Below are positions 1 to 9,495 of a stretch of DNA of 59,551 nt, one piece after another (position 1 is the first letter of the stretch; each line of letters begins with the position of its first letter). The position numbers and the translations under genes were made by a program. Origin of the DNA: a virus; IMG/VR virus record IMGVR_UViG_3300002053_000002, positions 1 through 59,551 of that record, one strand, 5' to 3'. The notes beneath the pieces were generated by a model that ran no database searches, had not been told where the DNA came from, and saw nothing but the letters and a program-made list of their open reading frames with translations.

Positions 1-104
1 GTAAATAATCCATACTGCGGTAATGTAGCATGATTTTCAAGATCAATTATTACTGATGGTATAACATCAAAATCCTCATAGTCAAGATATACAGGATCAG
101 GCGT
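1..104. repeat. Terminal direct repeat, left copy
   Basis: These 104 bases are identical to positions 59448-59551. The repeat lies inside the fibre gene that crosses the join, and removing one copy keeps that gene open. This is what an assembler leaves at the ends of a circular or circularly permuted genome. A true short terminal repeat is possible but less likely, because the repeat sits in the middle of a coding sequence. Confidence 0.95.
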
Positions 105-2972
105 TGTCTCATCTCTTGCTCTTAAGTATCCAGTTTCACCACCTCCAAATAATGTTGTATATGGATATCTTGTGTCTATTTCTACTTGATCACCTACTAT
201 GACAAGTGTATTTGTTGCACTCGGCTTTATAGCAAATATATTGTATCCGGAATGTAAAGATTCAATTAAAATATCTCTTGTACTTGCTGGGGTTGCCGGA
301 ATAGTTCTCGTTTCACTCCAGCGCAAACGTATCTGAATGTCGTTTATCGTTGGTAGTCCTGTTGATATTCTTTCGGTAACACTTACTCGTATATCTCTCT
401 GTGTAGCTCGATACAGTACTTCTACGGTCGCAGACTCATTACCGTCGTTTAGAGTAAAACTTAGTGAAACTGATGTGTTACCACCAGCACCATTTAATAT
501 GGTGCTACTAGTCCCAAAAACATTTCCGTTTGCATGACCACGATAATCAATAAATAGAAATGTTGAAGACGGTGGAATATTTCTTGTAAAAAACAATTCA
601 TTAGTTAGCGGAATTGGTACACCATTTTGAAACGTTATTGTCGATATAGTAAACCAAGGATTATTTGGATTGAATACTTGATTTTCTGGAGTAGGATAAA
701 TATTTACTAATTGAGTGCCACCCGCAACTGCCGGTATAAATTGTCGCACATAAAAATCCCCCTCAAGATATCGAATTAAATCCCTTCCTGTCGTACCATC
801 AAAAGCTACCAGATAGGCTTGATTGGAATAGCTATCGTTTGGTGGAAAGTAAACTAATTTCCTTCTATATCTATCAGTGCCATTAGTATCAATAATGGGC
901 TTTGAATTTAGGAAGCCACCCGACGGTGTGTTAGGATTCGTTTCATAAAATACAGTCTGTGTACCTGTATCCCCAAGACCATTATTATATGCAGTAGAAT
1001 TTATTGTCGGAGTTGTCTCCTCTGTAATAGCAATATCATTTTCAAGATAATGCACCAATTCGTCATCAAGATTTAATGCCGCATGGCTTAACTCTGAATC
1101 TATTCTAACTATTTCTTGTTGTAGTGCAGAAATATCGGCAGGCCATGCAACAATCTGTACTTGACGTATTTCGTCAATTTCATAAACATGGCCAGAAGTA
1201 AGACCAGTAATTCTATAAACAAAATATGTGTTAAGCCCATTGGACAAAGATTCTCCGAGAGTTACATTTGGATCAGAATCTACTAAGACTATTGAAGAAC
1301 TTGTAGTAATGTTTCTTAACGCATGACTGTTTACTCCGTCAGAAATTACAGCAACAAATAAGGCTACATTCCCACCAGTAAATCGTGGGTTATCTGAGTT
1401 AACCTCATTAAATGAAGCCAAGGAAGTTGGGAAAGGGTCACTACCAGTACTATTTAGAAATAAAGCATTTATATCTGGTGATAATATATTGTCTGTTCTT
1501 AATGGTGAAATTCTATTCCGTATAGCTTCAAACTCTGATTCTTCATTATCAATATTAGTTGCAAGTAACCTAAGCCTTTCATCAAGACGGTTTTCTGCCA
1601 TCTGTGCTTGGTCTTCCGCTATGGCTGTAACTGCATCATTCAAATTACCTTTAAGTCGATTTACTACTTCTTGCACTCTAAAGACCCCAGAAAAAGACCT
1701 ACCAGTAAAATTAAAGTTCAAAGTAACTGTACAATTTGTATTTAATATTGATGAATAATTTATATTTGGTATGTCAATTTCTACCGTAGCAGTTTGTGAA
1801 TTTGATACTCCGGTTAAAGGAAACACAAATTCGATTGCTCCATATGTTAATCTAAGATCTACCAATTGCGGTAAAAATCCCGATGTTATTATGGTGGTAA
1901 ATTGTACTTGCAGTCGTAATCTACCACCAATTAAATCTGAAAATTGTATATTTTGATTAGCTACAACGGCTGACCTTGCAGAACTTGCAGATTCACCTGC
2001 TGCTGCCCTGTAAAGATACTGTGATCCTAAATTGCTTCCTGTAGCTTGAGAAAAGAATTCTATAACGTTTATCGGATCAATATTTATGTTCCGTGTAAAA
2101 TCAAATCTAGTACCATCACGTATAATATTCCTGAAGAAGGCCATTTGATTCGATGATAAAGCACTTCCTCTTTCACTCTGTAGTATTAACCAGTCCGTAG
2201 ATGTACTTAACAAACTTGGATTATTTATTTTAGCTACTATTACACTTCCATCAACAATATCTTGATTAAAGTATGGTCCCCCATTGGTGATAATAAAAGC
2301 GTCCCCTTGATTTATGGTAACACCTGCAAGTTCAGTTGCTATGTCTACAATATTTGTAATGGAAATGTCGTCACGGAAAGTAAAGACTCCTCCTCTTGAC
2401 ACTTGTGACATAGCATCAAAGGTTCCAAGGATCAAACGATAATCTGCACCAGCATTGTCCTTTACAAACAATCCAATATCATTTTGTACTAAATTAAAGA
2501 ACGTTCTATTGCTGTCCTCGTTAGGGGCATCAATTAAGTTACCAGACACCGCATCAGCAGACTGAATCCTTAATATGTTTGTACGAGTAAAAGATCCAGT
2601 ACCACCAGTATGAATAAATTCAAAACTTACTGGATACGTCAATCCTGCCGTCGCTATGTCTGCCGTTGATGGCAATGTCACAGTTGTTATTTTGTCTGTT
2701 GGAGATACATAAATATTAACCACCCCATTATTCGCTGAAGCATTAGTGTCGTCTATAACGAAACTATTTTCAAAAGTTTGAAAATTACCTGAATTTATTT
2801 CTTGAGATTGACGAATATTTATAATCTGATTTTGTAAAGACTCTGCCGTTAACTGTGCATTCGTTATAGTATCAACATTATTGATATTCTCTCCATCTAC
2901 TTCAACAACATTGGCATCAATGATCGGTCCACTAAAAGCTGATCTTAACTTGTCATATATATTTATTGGCAT
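1..2972 (-). CDS. Large fibre-like structural protein (5' part; gene continues across the circular join)
   Basis: The gene starts at the ATG read from 2972 (protein begins MPINIYDKL) and stays open to base 1. Its last part is at 59276-59551. On the 59,447-bp circle it is 1,048 codons including TAA. I see no catalytic motif. The protein is rich in Asn, Thr, Ser and Ile with beta-strand-like stretches and short helical heptad-like regions near residues 30-60 and in the middle, as in trimeric phage fibres. It follows the 990-aa fibre-like gene by three bases and precedes the capsid maturation genes, so it could be a head fibre or tail fibre. Family not recognised; the structural role is inferred from size, composition and position. 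Confidence 0.8.
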   Translation of the reverse strand, partial: MPINIYDKLRSAFSGPIIDANVVEVDGENINNVDTITNAQLTAESLQNQIINIRQSQEINSGNFQTFENSFVIDDTNASANNGVVNIYVSPTDKITTVTLPSTADIATAGLTYPVSFEFIHTGGTGSFTRTNILRIQSADAVSGNLIDAPNEDSNRTFFNLVQNDIGLFVKDNAGADYRLILGTFDAMSQVSRGGVFTFRDDISITNIVDIATELAGVTINQGDAFIITNGGPYFNQDIVDGSVIVAKINNPSLLSTSTDWLILQSERGSALSSNQMAFFRNIIRDGTRFDFTRNINIDPINVIEFFSQATGSNLGSQYLYRAAAGESASSARSAVVANQNIQFSDLIGGRLRLQVQFTTIITSGFLPQLVDLRLTYGAIEFVFPLTGVSNSQTATVEIDIPNINYSSILNTNCTVTLNFNFTGRSFSGVFRVQEVVNRLKGNLNDAVTAIAEDQAQMAENRLDERLRLLATNIDNEESEFEAIRNRISPLRTDNILSPDINALFLNSTGSDPFPTSLASFNEVNSDNPRFTGGNVALFVAVISDGVNSHALRNITTSSSIVLVDSDPNVTLGESLSNGLNTYFVYRITGLTSGHVYEIDEIRQVQIVAWPADISALQQEIVRIDSELSHAALNLDDELVHYLENDIAITEETTPTINSTAYNNGLGDTGTQTVFYETNPNTPSGGFLNSKPIIDTNGTDRYRRKLVYFPPNDSYSNQAYLVAFDGTTGRDLIRYLEGDFYVRQFIPAVAGGTQLVNIYPTPENQVFNPNNPWFTISTITFQNGVPIPLTNELFFTRNIPPSSTFLFIDYRGHANGNVFGTSSTILNGAGGNTSVSLSFTLNDGNESATVEVLYRATQRDIRVSVTERISTGLPTINDIQIRLRWSETRTIPATPASTRDILIESLHSGYNIFAIKPSATNTLVIVGDQVEIDTRYPYTTLFGGGETGYLRARDETTPDPVYLDYEDFDVIPSVIIDLENHATLPQYGLF

Positions 2973-2975
2973 AAT

Positions 2976-5948
2976 TTACCTCACTAGTCCTATAATTTCT
3001 CCACTAACGATTGTTCCATCAAGAGCATTATTAGATAACCATACATCATAACTTTCAGTATTTACCGTTATTGCACCAGAATTTTTTGTAAATGCCCCAA
3101 TTTGATTTACACCACCAATATTTATTTGAGTAAAATCAGTTTCCGTTGCTGGTTGTGCAATTCCAAGATATCTATTTCCTGTAAATGTAGCTATTGTTAT
3201 GGTATTTGTTGAACCAGTAATTTCTTGACTATCTGCAGTTCCTGTATCAAAGTCTGCTGCATTACTTGACGTTTGTGTATTCCAGTATAGTAACTCTTCA
3301 ACCGGAACATCTGACACATCAATACTAACAACATTAGATTGTATGGTTCCTCCATTTGTATCAGTGCCAGTTAACTGAAAAGTTACGGTTGTGGCTGAAC
3401 TTGTCACAATACCAGACAAAGTAACCGAACCTGCATTCTGCCCTTCTGTAAATGGTGCAGATATTGTTTTATTATCTCCAGTCGTTACAACTAAAGTTAA
3501 GTCTCCATCAATATTATTTATATGAGTTGCAAAAAAGGAATACCCAGTCGCAACGTTTAAATCTGTACCTATGTCAATCCTTGGCGGTATATCCATAGAA
3601 AAATTAGTGAGTCGTGGCTCATCATAATGACCTGCTCCACTAAGTTCATCAAGAGCTTCTGAAACATTATTCACTACCACACCTCCTATAGTTGCACTAT
3701 ATGAAATAGCCGTTGCTGGATGTGTATCAGTAGTACTCCTACCCTCAAGATTATTGTGAGTTTCTAATGCATCCAATGCATCGTCTACATTGTCTATACT
3801 TGTTCCACCAATAGTATTGGAATATGAAATGGAAGTTGCTGGATGAGTGTCCGCTGTATCTCTTCCATCCAAATTGTTATGTATTTCAAGTTCGTCTAAG
3901 GCGTCATCGACATTGTCGACAACTGTTCCACCTATCGTATTTGAATACCCTATAGCTAAAGCAGGATGTGCATTGGCTGCATCCCTATTTGATAAGTTGT
4001 TATGTTCAGAGGCACTAATATTTGATGCAACATCGAACGCCCCTCTCCAATCAACATAATCATTATCAACGTCTATACTTCTTATAACTGCGTTTGCTGT
4101 ATTAGCATATGAGTTTGTTCCAAAAATTACTGTTGCTATTGGTGTAAATTCAGCAAAAGGTAGACCTGACAATTGGTTTATTTCTTCACTTGCCATATCT
4201 CTGGCTATAGTTACATTTCCATAACTCTCAATTCCTAACCATCCAATTACTGGATATTCTATATCGTTTGTTGCAAAGTAATGTACAAGCCAAAAATCAT
4301 TAGTACCAACTTCTGATAATTGCCAAGAACCTGCGACATTTTCATTATACGCTGGACGTCCTGATACACCTGTCCATGTTCCGTCTCCATCATAAATTAA
4401 AGGAAAATTGTCTGCTTCTTTACGTCTTACGTTAGTTGTTCCAGATCTATAAAATATAGGTATCTGAGAAGGTGCGGTATCAGCAGATATATTGTGAATC
4501 AAATCTTCGTCACGAATTACTCCAGCATCATACCCAAATTGTGCATGAGTATCAGACGATCCGTCACCGTCTGCAACTATACTATTTAAAGCTAACCCAC
4601 TATCAAATCTAGCACCAAATACATTATGCAAATAAGAATGTGTTGCCCAGTCCATAGTTGCGCCATGTCGTTCATCAGCAAAATAAATCCTAAGATTATT
4701 TGTTGCATCCCAATATACAATTGAAACAAACGCATTGTCACGTAATAATGTTGGAATATCAAAAGTTGTTATAGAATTTAAGGTTCCGTCATCTTGAAGG
4801 TAAATATAAATCAACCCTTCAGTATCTGGTATTACATAATTCACATTTCCGGTTAAAGTATATTTCTGACCCTTTATATAATAATCTTTTGTAGTAGCTA
4901 CTTCTAAAGTAAAAGTTCTTGTGGCATTTACAAAAGATAAAGATGTTCCATTTCTATCAATGAATCCTGTAGGTTCTGAAGTGTCTGAATGAAGTTCTTT
5001 TGTAAAATCCTCATCCGTATGGATTTCAAACTCTGAATAAATAAGTCCAGTTACACTATAATAAGGAATAAACGAACTTCCGGGACCGACGTTACCACCC
5101 AACAATAATACATCACCTGTAATGGTTATATGAATTGTATCTCCCGTTGCTTCAAGATATGGGGCAGGTAAGTTCAAGGTCATGTCTCCAATAGAACCAA
5201 CTGTAATGTCCATATCATAAATAACTTTTCCGCTCGCATTATTGTATCTCGCAACAATGGTAAAACTGCCAGTGTTAGAAGCCCTAAAGACGATTGACTG
5301 AATGAGTCTATTTTCTGTAACTGATAATTCAAAAGTCAAATTCCCAGAACCAGCTGTAACGGTGTCAACTGCCTGTCTAACATCTATGGTCTGGGATTCA
5401 AATACTGGATGATTAAAAGGTAGTGATCCAGTATTATCATATCCACATATAGAAGTTAGTAATGTCTCTCCAGTAGCTTCATTCCGGAGTAGAATAGACC
5501 TAAACGCACTAGACATCCGTACAGACTCTCCAAGTAGTAACGAATCTGGGGGAAGCATTAAAGTTTTACTGGATTCAACAAACTCCGTTGTTTCTGTAAA
5601 AGATGAATCTTCAAATTCATCTACACCAGCTGACTTCATTGGTATCATATTATCGCTAACATTATCAAAAATGTCAGATCTTAATGCTAAAATTTCACCT
5701 GCTGTTGGGTCTTCTAGTCTTTCCCAAACTGTTCCATTGAATTCTATTCTATCACCAACATTCCAAGTATTTATTCCATCTATTTCTGTAGTTCCAGCAA
5801 CACTGACAATGTAGAAATCGCCTGCTGTACCTACTCCTGATTGAATTGTTGGTGTGTTAGTGTCCGCATTCCAAAGCCCTTTATAACTTTGAATGGAACT
5901 AACTTCACCTCCAATTGATCCAAGTATAACTGTTCTATTAGTTATCAT
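2976..5948 (-). CDS. Large fibre-like structural protein with three tandem repeats
   Basis: This 990-aa protein starts MITNRTVILG. About residues 660-780 hold three tandem repeats of roughly 40 residues. Each has a HNNL-x-x-R box, then HPA, then I-x-YS-x-TIGG and ending in NV-(D/S)-(D/E)-AL-(D/E)-(A/E)L. Such repeats are common in phage fibres and probably form trimeric stalk segments. The C-terminal 200 residues are beta-rich with Ig-like character (VTLSGIVTSSATTVTFQL), a plausible surface-binding tip. It lies between the 89-aa gene at 5958 and the junction-spanning fibre. Placement between the MuF-like head gene and the protease/capsid genes leaves open whether it decorates the head or the tail. 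Confidence 0.82.
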   Translation of the reverse strand: MITNRTVILGSIGGEVSSIQSYKGLWNADTNTPTIQSGVGTAGDFYIVSVAGTTEIDGINTWNVGDRIEFNGTVWERLEDPTAGEILALRSDIFDNVSDNMIPMKSAGVDEFEDSSFTETTEFVESSKTLMLPPDSLLLGESVRMSSAFRSILLRNEATGETLLTSICGYDNTGSLPFNHPVFESQTIDVRQAVDTVTAGSGNLTFELSVTENRLIQSIVFRASNTGSFTIVARYNNASGKVIYDMDITVGSIGDMTLNLPAPYLEATGDTIHITITGDVLLLGGNVGPGSSFIPYYSVTGLIYSEFEIHTDEDFTKELHSDTSEPTGFIDRNGTSLSFVNATRTFTLEVATTKDYYIKGQKYTLTGNVNYVIPDTEGLIYIYLQDDGTLNSITTFDIPTLLRDNAFVSIVYWDATNNLRIYFADERHGATMDWATHSYLHNVFGARFDSGLALNSIVADGDGSSDTHAQFGYDAGVIRDEDLIHNISADTAPSQIPIFYRSGTTNVRRKEADNFPLIYDGDGTWTGVSGRPAYNENVAGSWQLSEVGTNDFWLVHYFATNDIEYPVIGWLGIESYGNVTIARDMASEEINQLSGLPFAEFTPIATVIFGTNSYANTANAVIRSIDVDNDYVDWRGAFDVASNISASEHNNLSNRDAANAHPALAIGYSNTIGGTVVDNVDDALDELEIHNNLDGRDTADTHPATSISYSNTIGGTSIDNVDDALDALETHNNLEGRSTTDTHPATAISYSATIGGVVVNNVSEALDELSGAGHYDEPRLTNFSMDIPPRIDIGTDLNVATGYSFFATHINNIDGDLTLVVTTGDNKTISAPFTEGQNAGSVTLSGIVTSSATTVTFQLTGTDTNGGTIQSNVVSIDVSDVPVEELLYWNTQTSSNAADFDTGTADSQEITGSTNTITIATFTGNRYLGIAQPATETDFTQINIGGVNQIGAFTKNSGAITVNTESYDVWLSNNALDGTIVSGEIIGLVR

Positions 5949-5957
5949 AGTTAACTC

Positions 5958-6227
5958 CTATAAGGGAGAAACAAGTACATCTTGTGCTGTACCTGAAACA
6001 AGTTTCATCCAACAAATTTCTGTATTCGCTGATCCTACAAGTGCATTTGGTGAATCATCTTTTGCAAAAAATTTGTGTCCCGTATTTTCAATTGCAGTTG
6101 GTTGGGTGTCCGAATATCTAACTAGATAAGTCTTATTCGGGACTAAAGGAGTAAGGATAGACTGAACACCTGCATCAGATACTTGAGTCCAACTTGCAGA
6201 ACTTATATTGACTATTTGAGTTGCCAT
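5958..6227 (-). CDS. Small structural protein, possible decoration protein
   Basis: 89 aa, starting MATQIVNISS after a strong TAGGAGG ribosome site. It looks like a single small beta-domain (W14, TYLVRYSDTQ, then EICWMKLVSG) with no membrane segment. It is the first gene after the hairpin at 6247-6274 and precedes the 990-aa fibre-like gene by 9 bases, so it probably belongs to the same structural set as a decoration or fibre-attachment protein. Homology not recognised. Confidence 0.65.
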   Translation of the reverse strand: MATQIVNISSASWTQVSDAGVQSILTPLVPNKTYLVRYSDTQPTAIENTGHKFFAKDDSPNALVGSANTEICWMKLVSGTAQDVLVSPL

Positions 6228-6235
6228 GTTTCCTC

Positions 6236-6274
6236 CTAAAAAGTAAGTGGGGTTGATGAGAGTGTCAACCCCAC
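6236..6274 (-). terminator. Rho-independent terminator after the packaging/portal genes
   Basis: A perfect 10-bp GC-rich stem (6247-6256 with 6265-6274) has an 8-base loop. On the minus strand it is followed by a T-rich run ending in TTTTT at 6236-6240. It would stop or attenuate the transcript from 11837 to 6313 before the fibre-like genes. No similar U-run follows on the plus strand. Confidence 0.8.
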
Positions 6275-6312
6275 CATAAATAATGTTTGTCGGATTTATG
6301 CAAATAAAATAT

Positions 6313-6480
6313 CTATTGTTTTTGTTTTTCTATGGATTTAATTCTTTGTCTCTTTTCAATAATTATATCAACAAAATCTGTTGAACCATTTATGACTAAA
6401 ATTATTTTTCCATACTCAACTTCATTTATGGCTTTTCCTACTTCATTTAAGACTTGTTCTTTAGATATTCTTTTATCCAT
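6313..6480 (-). CDS. Small protein resembling the DUF2292 (YezD) family
   Basis: 55 aa, from ATG at 6480 to TAG at 6313, overlapping the end of the 113-aa gene by 8 bases. The core EVEYGKIILVINGS followed by a strand ending in IIEKRQRIKS has the pattern of DUF2292/YezD proteins, which have a conserved E-x-E-x-G segment and a basic C-terminal tail. That family has no firm function. The overlap with the upstream gene indicates translational coupling. It is the last gene before the terminator at 6247-6274. Confidence 0.65.
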   Translation of the reverse strand: MDKRISKEQVLNEVGKAINEVEYGKIILVINGSTDFVDIIIEKRQRIKSIEKQKQ

Positions 6481-6814
6481 TCTTATCTGCCTCTTCTAAG
6501 GCTTTAATAAGAGCTTCCCTTTTCTTTTCGACTGAACTTAAAGAATCAGAAAGTATCTCCCATGCCTTTGTGCTCATCCATAACTTTTCAAAGTTGTTCC
6601 AACCTATTGGAAGACATAATCCTATGTTCTTCTTGTATTCTTCAACCTTTTCCTTAGGGTGTGTTTTCAAAAAATCATCAACATTAAAGTACAGCTCATC
6701 CAAACACTTCATAAATCTAATTTGTACATCCTTTATGTTTGGGTGACTTACTACTCCAAAAGATTTATCCGACTTTTTATAAGAATTATAAAGAAAGACA
6801 GCTGGGTTTTCCAT
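6473..6814 (-). CDS. Hypothetical head-module protein
   Basis: 113 aa, starting MENPAVFLYN. Mostly helical and charged, with an acidic-basic C-terminal helix (EKKREALIKALEEADKNG). No recognised domain, signal peptide or membrane segment. Its start shares one base with the end of the MuF-like gene (6814), and its end overlaps the DUF2292-like gene, so all three are probably co-translated. A small head or scaffolding accessory is likely from context only. Confidence 0.7.
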   Translation of the reverse strand: MENPAVFLYNSYKKSDKSFGVVSHPNIKDVQIRFMKCLDELYFNVDDFLKTHPKEKVEEYKKNIGLCLPIGWNNFEKLWMSTKAWEILSDSLSSVEKKREALIKALEEADKNG

Positions 6815-7953
6815 TATGCAGCCTCCTGTAGAATTTCCTCATCTACTTCTGCAAGCATTCTATCAAAGAATGGTATTCCCTGACACCTACAATTTATTTC
6901 TTGTCCTGGTTCTGCTATTGCCATTGTAGGAGGTCTAAAGATAAAGGTTATTCCTCCATCTTCACTGTACACTTTTGGATCTCCCCATAAACAAATTTGT
7001 CCTTCAAGATTTATGTGGGTAGTTCTTACCCTTTCATCTTTTTCAGTGGACCAAATATACATGTTTGCTCCAATACCTTGTTGTCGCAATCTTGTTATTC
7101 TTCCATTGAGAGCTGCTATTTGATCTCTGGCTATTAGTCGAACTCTAGCATCCTCAATACTGAAATTTAATTGTCTTACATTATTTGTAATTTCAATCTG
7201 GGTTAATCCGTTTTGTACTCCATCGTTAATTATAAAAGTTACACGTCTAATATATTCAGCACTTAGTCCTCTTATTAAGTTCAGGTTTTCCTGTGTCCAT
7301 AAGCTAAGTACTTCTGACAACCAAGCTTCATTGGAGGTGAATTGTCTTCCAATTAACCTACTAAGTTGTTTTTGCCATTGCTGTTGATTAAACCCTGATA
7401 CATTTTCCCCAATAGCTGATAAGTCCGCTAAAACTTCATCAATTCCCCTATCGTATATGTTAGTAAGAATAGTATTAAGATTATTGGTAAAGTTTCTAAG
7501 TTCATCTGAGTAAATGTCATAACGAAATTCCTCTGAATAATCTTTCTTAAAATCTTCCCTTAAAACTTTTACCAAATATCTTCTTATTTCTTCATCATCT
7601 TCTGGATAAGAATCAGTACTTAATCTTTTTTCTATTTTTATTCTTTCGTTTTCTTCTTTTCGCAAGTTAGAAATTAAAGTACTGTCTGTTCTTGTTCCTT
7701 CTTTATATTGTGTTATCCAATCTGGAAGCTCTTCCTTTAATGTTTCTAACACAAAGTCTGTAAAGTTTTTCTGATAAGTTTTTATTAACTTACCATAAAC
7801 TCTTTCCCATTGTGAAGGAAATATCCATACAGGGTTATTAAAAGTCTTTGTTCTAGTTCTTGCAGAAGCTCCAATTGATTTACGATGCATCTTTAAAGTT
7901 TCGCGAAATAGTATTTCATAAAACCCTCTATCGTATCTTTGCGTTTTCTCCAC
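6814..7953 (-). CDS. Mu F-like minor head protein (SPP1 gp7 family)
   Basis: 379 aa. The C-terminal third has the phage Mu F / SPP1 gp7 signature: ARDQIAALNGRI, then a W-x-T-x-x-DERVR-x-x-H segment at about residues 293-304 and a closing PG-x-EINCRC motif near the end. These minor head proteins bind the portal and are carried in the procapsid. The N-terminal two thirds are helical and highly charged. The gene follows the portal and the 92-aa gene, as in many phages. No fused ADP-ribosyltransferase or toxin domain is visible. Confidence 0.9.
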   Translation of the reverse strand: MEKTQRYDRGFYEILFRETLKMHRKSIGASARTRTKTFNNPVWIFPSQWERVYGKLIKTYQKNFTDFVLETLKEELPDWITQYKEGTRTDSTLISNLRKEENERIKIEKRLSTDSYPEDDEEIRRYLVKVLREDFKKDYSEEFRYDIYSDELRNFTNNLNTILTNIYDRGIDEVLADLSAIGENVSGFNQQQWQKQLSRLIGRQFTSNEAWLSEVLSLWTQENLNLIRGLSAEYIRRVTFIINDGVQNGLTQIEITNNVRQLNFSIEDARVRLIARDQIAALNGRITRLRQQGIGANMYIWSTEKDERVRTTHINLEGQICLWGDPKVYSEDGGITFIFRPPTMAIAEPGQEINCRCQGIPFFDRMLAEVDEEILQEAA

Positions 7954-8206
7954 TTAAAGCCTCTATAGCAAATTGGTTTAATTCAATTTCTTCTTCTATT
8001 CCAATAGACTCAATATGTTTTGTGTTTTCTTGTTGTTCGATTAGAAATTTATAAAACTCATCTATTTCTTTTTTAGCTATTTGTTCAGCTACACTTTCAA
8101 ATTCTTTTTGTAAGAAATTTTCATAAAACTTTTTAATCTCAAAGTTCATTGCTTCTTGAACAAAAGGTTTTACAATAATATATAAAAGTTTTCTTAACAT
8201 TTTCAT
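7928..8206 (-). CDS. Hypothetical helical protein between portal and MuF genes
   Basis: 92 aa, starting MKMLRKLLYI; the ATG overlaps the portal stop by 4 bases and the 3' end overlaps the MuF start by 26 bases. It is amphipathic and helical, rich in Glu and Lys (KEFESVAEQIAKKEIDEF), with a short hydrophobic N-terminal stretch but no clear transmembrane helix. Family not recognised. The overlaps support expression as part of the head operon. Confidence 0.7.
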   Translation of the reverse strand: MKMLRKLLYIIVKPFVQEAMNFEIKKFYENFLQKEFESVAEQIAKKEIDEFYKFLIEQQENTKHIESIGIEEEIELNQFAIEALSGENAKIR

Positions 8207-9483
8207 ATTGGGTTTTCTGATTCTCTTCTTTCTAAGATTTCTTCAGGGGTGTGTATTCCCTGTTCAATGTCAATTTTGTCTGATTCAGAATTTAATTTTC
8301 TTATTTCAGCTTTTTCTTTTTCATCTGCTTCTCTTAAAGGATTAAATCTTACTTTAGGTTCTGAAACTTTCAAGTATCCTGCGACAATATTAACTAGTTT
8401 TCTTAATGGATATATTAACCAATTGGTTTGTTCAGATCTAACAGACTTATAATAATTTTCAAAGTCGGAATCCCCTGTGGCGTTTTGACCAGCAGGGGAC
8501 CGACCAAACAATAGAGTAACAGGTATACCACAAACTGAAGATAAGTTCATCATTCCTCTATCTATAATTCCTTCAATTCCTGAAAGATTTAAAGTGTCCC
8601 TTGAATAATCTTCACCTGAGTTCGCATCAAGCAAGACTGCATTAAGGACAGATTTACTTCTATCGATAATATCTATTCTTGTATATATTTTATTTATAGT
8701 TTCATTTGTGTTTTGTGCAAGGAAGTTTGCTAAGTTAGCTATTGAGTACTTTCCTACTGAAGCTTCTTGCATAAGAGTACTAACACCTTTTTCAATTATT
8801 CCATAGTTACTTAATCGTTCAAAGATTCTTACCATTACAGGTAAACCCCAATAACGATATTCAAAGTCAATGTTGATATCAAAGTCCGGGGATGGATCCC
8901 CTTTAAATACTAAGCACCTTGATTCATGTACGTTTAAGAGTTGTCCACCTCTTGTTCTTATAGGAAATATTTCCACTTCATCAAAGTAGTTACTATCTAC
9001 ATCTGATATAATGTTTGCTTGCGTTATTCTTACACGAGCTGCAGAATAAATTCTTAAGGCTTTTATTCCCTTAATTGTTTTTGGTGCAGGAGTAGAAAAG
9101 TCCGTTGTATCCCCTTCAAATACCATAAAGATTAATGCACCCCTGTACAGTCTCGTGAACTTGATTGCCATGTTTATTTTATTGTGTGCATCAATTCTTT
9201 TTAGTTCTTCTTGTATTTTTCCTTCATCATCATTTTCAATTGTTACCCAAGAACGAGTCATGTCATTGGCTGGTGTATCTATTATTTTAGTGGCCAATCC
9301 TTCATAGGTGTAAAGGTGTGTTAATAGTTCATCATCAAAATAAATATAAGGATAAGGAGTGTAGTAATTCGCGTCCGTCTTATCTCTACCTCTTTTTCCG
9401 ACACCTGAAAAAAGATTTTGCCACCCGTCTATTCTTGGTGATCCTTTTATTATATCATTTCCTTCTTTGTCAACTACTGCCAT
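8203..9483 (-). CDS. Phage portal protein (DUF1073-like)
   Basis: 426 aa. The N-terminal region has LLTHLYTYEGLATKIIDTPA followed by NDMTRSW, the hallmark of DUF1073-type portals, and the middle has GIPVTLLFGRSPAGQNATGD, another conserved portal stretch. Portals form the dodecameric ring at the capsid vertex through which DNA is packaged. It lies between TerL (12 bases upstream) and the MuF-like minor head protein, the classic order. The length is typical. The C-terminus ends in a helical, acidic region as in other portals. Confidence 0.93.
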   Translation of the reverse strand: MAVVDKEGNDIIKGSPRIDGWQNLFSGVGKRGRDKTDANYYTPYPYIYFDDELLTHLYTYEGLATKIIDTPANDMTRSWVTIENDDEGKIQEELKRIDAHNKINMAIKFTRLYRGALIFMVFEGDTTDFSTPAPKTIKGIKALRIYSAARVRITQANIISDVDSNYFDEVEIFPIRTRGGQLLNVHESRCLVFKGDPSPDFDINIDFEYRYWGLPVMVRIFERLSNYGIIEKGVSTLMQEASVGKYSIANLANFLAQNTNETINKIYTRIDIIDRSKSVLNAVLLDANSGEDYSRDTLNLSGIEGIIDRGMMNLSSVCGIPVTLLFGRSPAGQNATGDSDFENYYKSVRSEQTNWLIYPLRKLVNIVAGYLKVSEPKVRFNPLREADEKEKAEIRKLNSESDKIDIEQGIHTPEEILERRESENPI

Positions 9484-9495
9484 AGTTATTTCCTA

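Noticed and set aside
5893-6129. Plus-strand ORF opposite the fibre and decoration genes
   Set aside because: It is antisense to two well-supported genes and lacks a ribosome site; it is a shadow ORF like many others opposite the structural genes.
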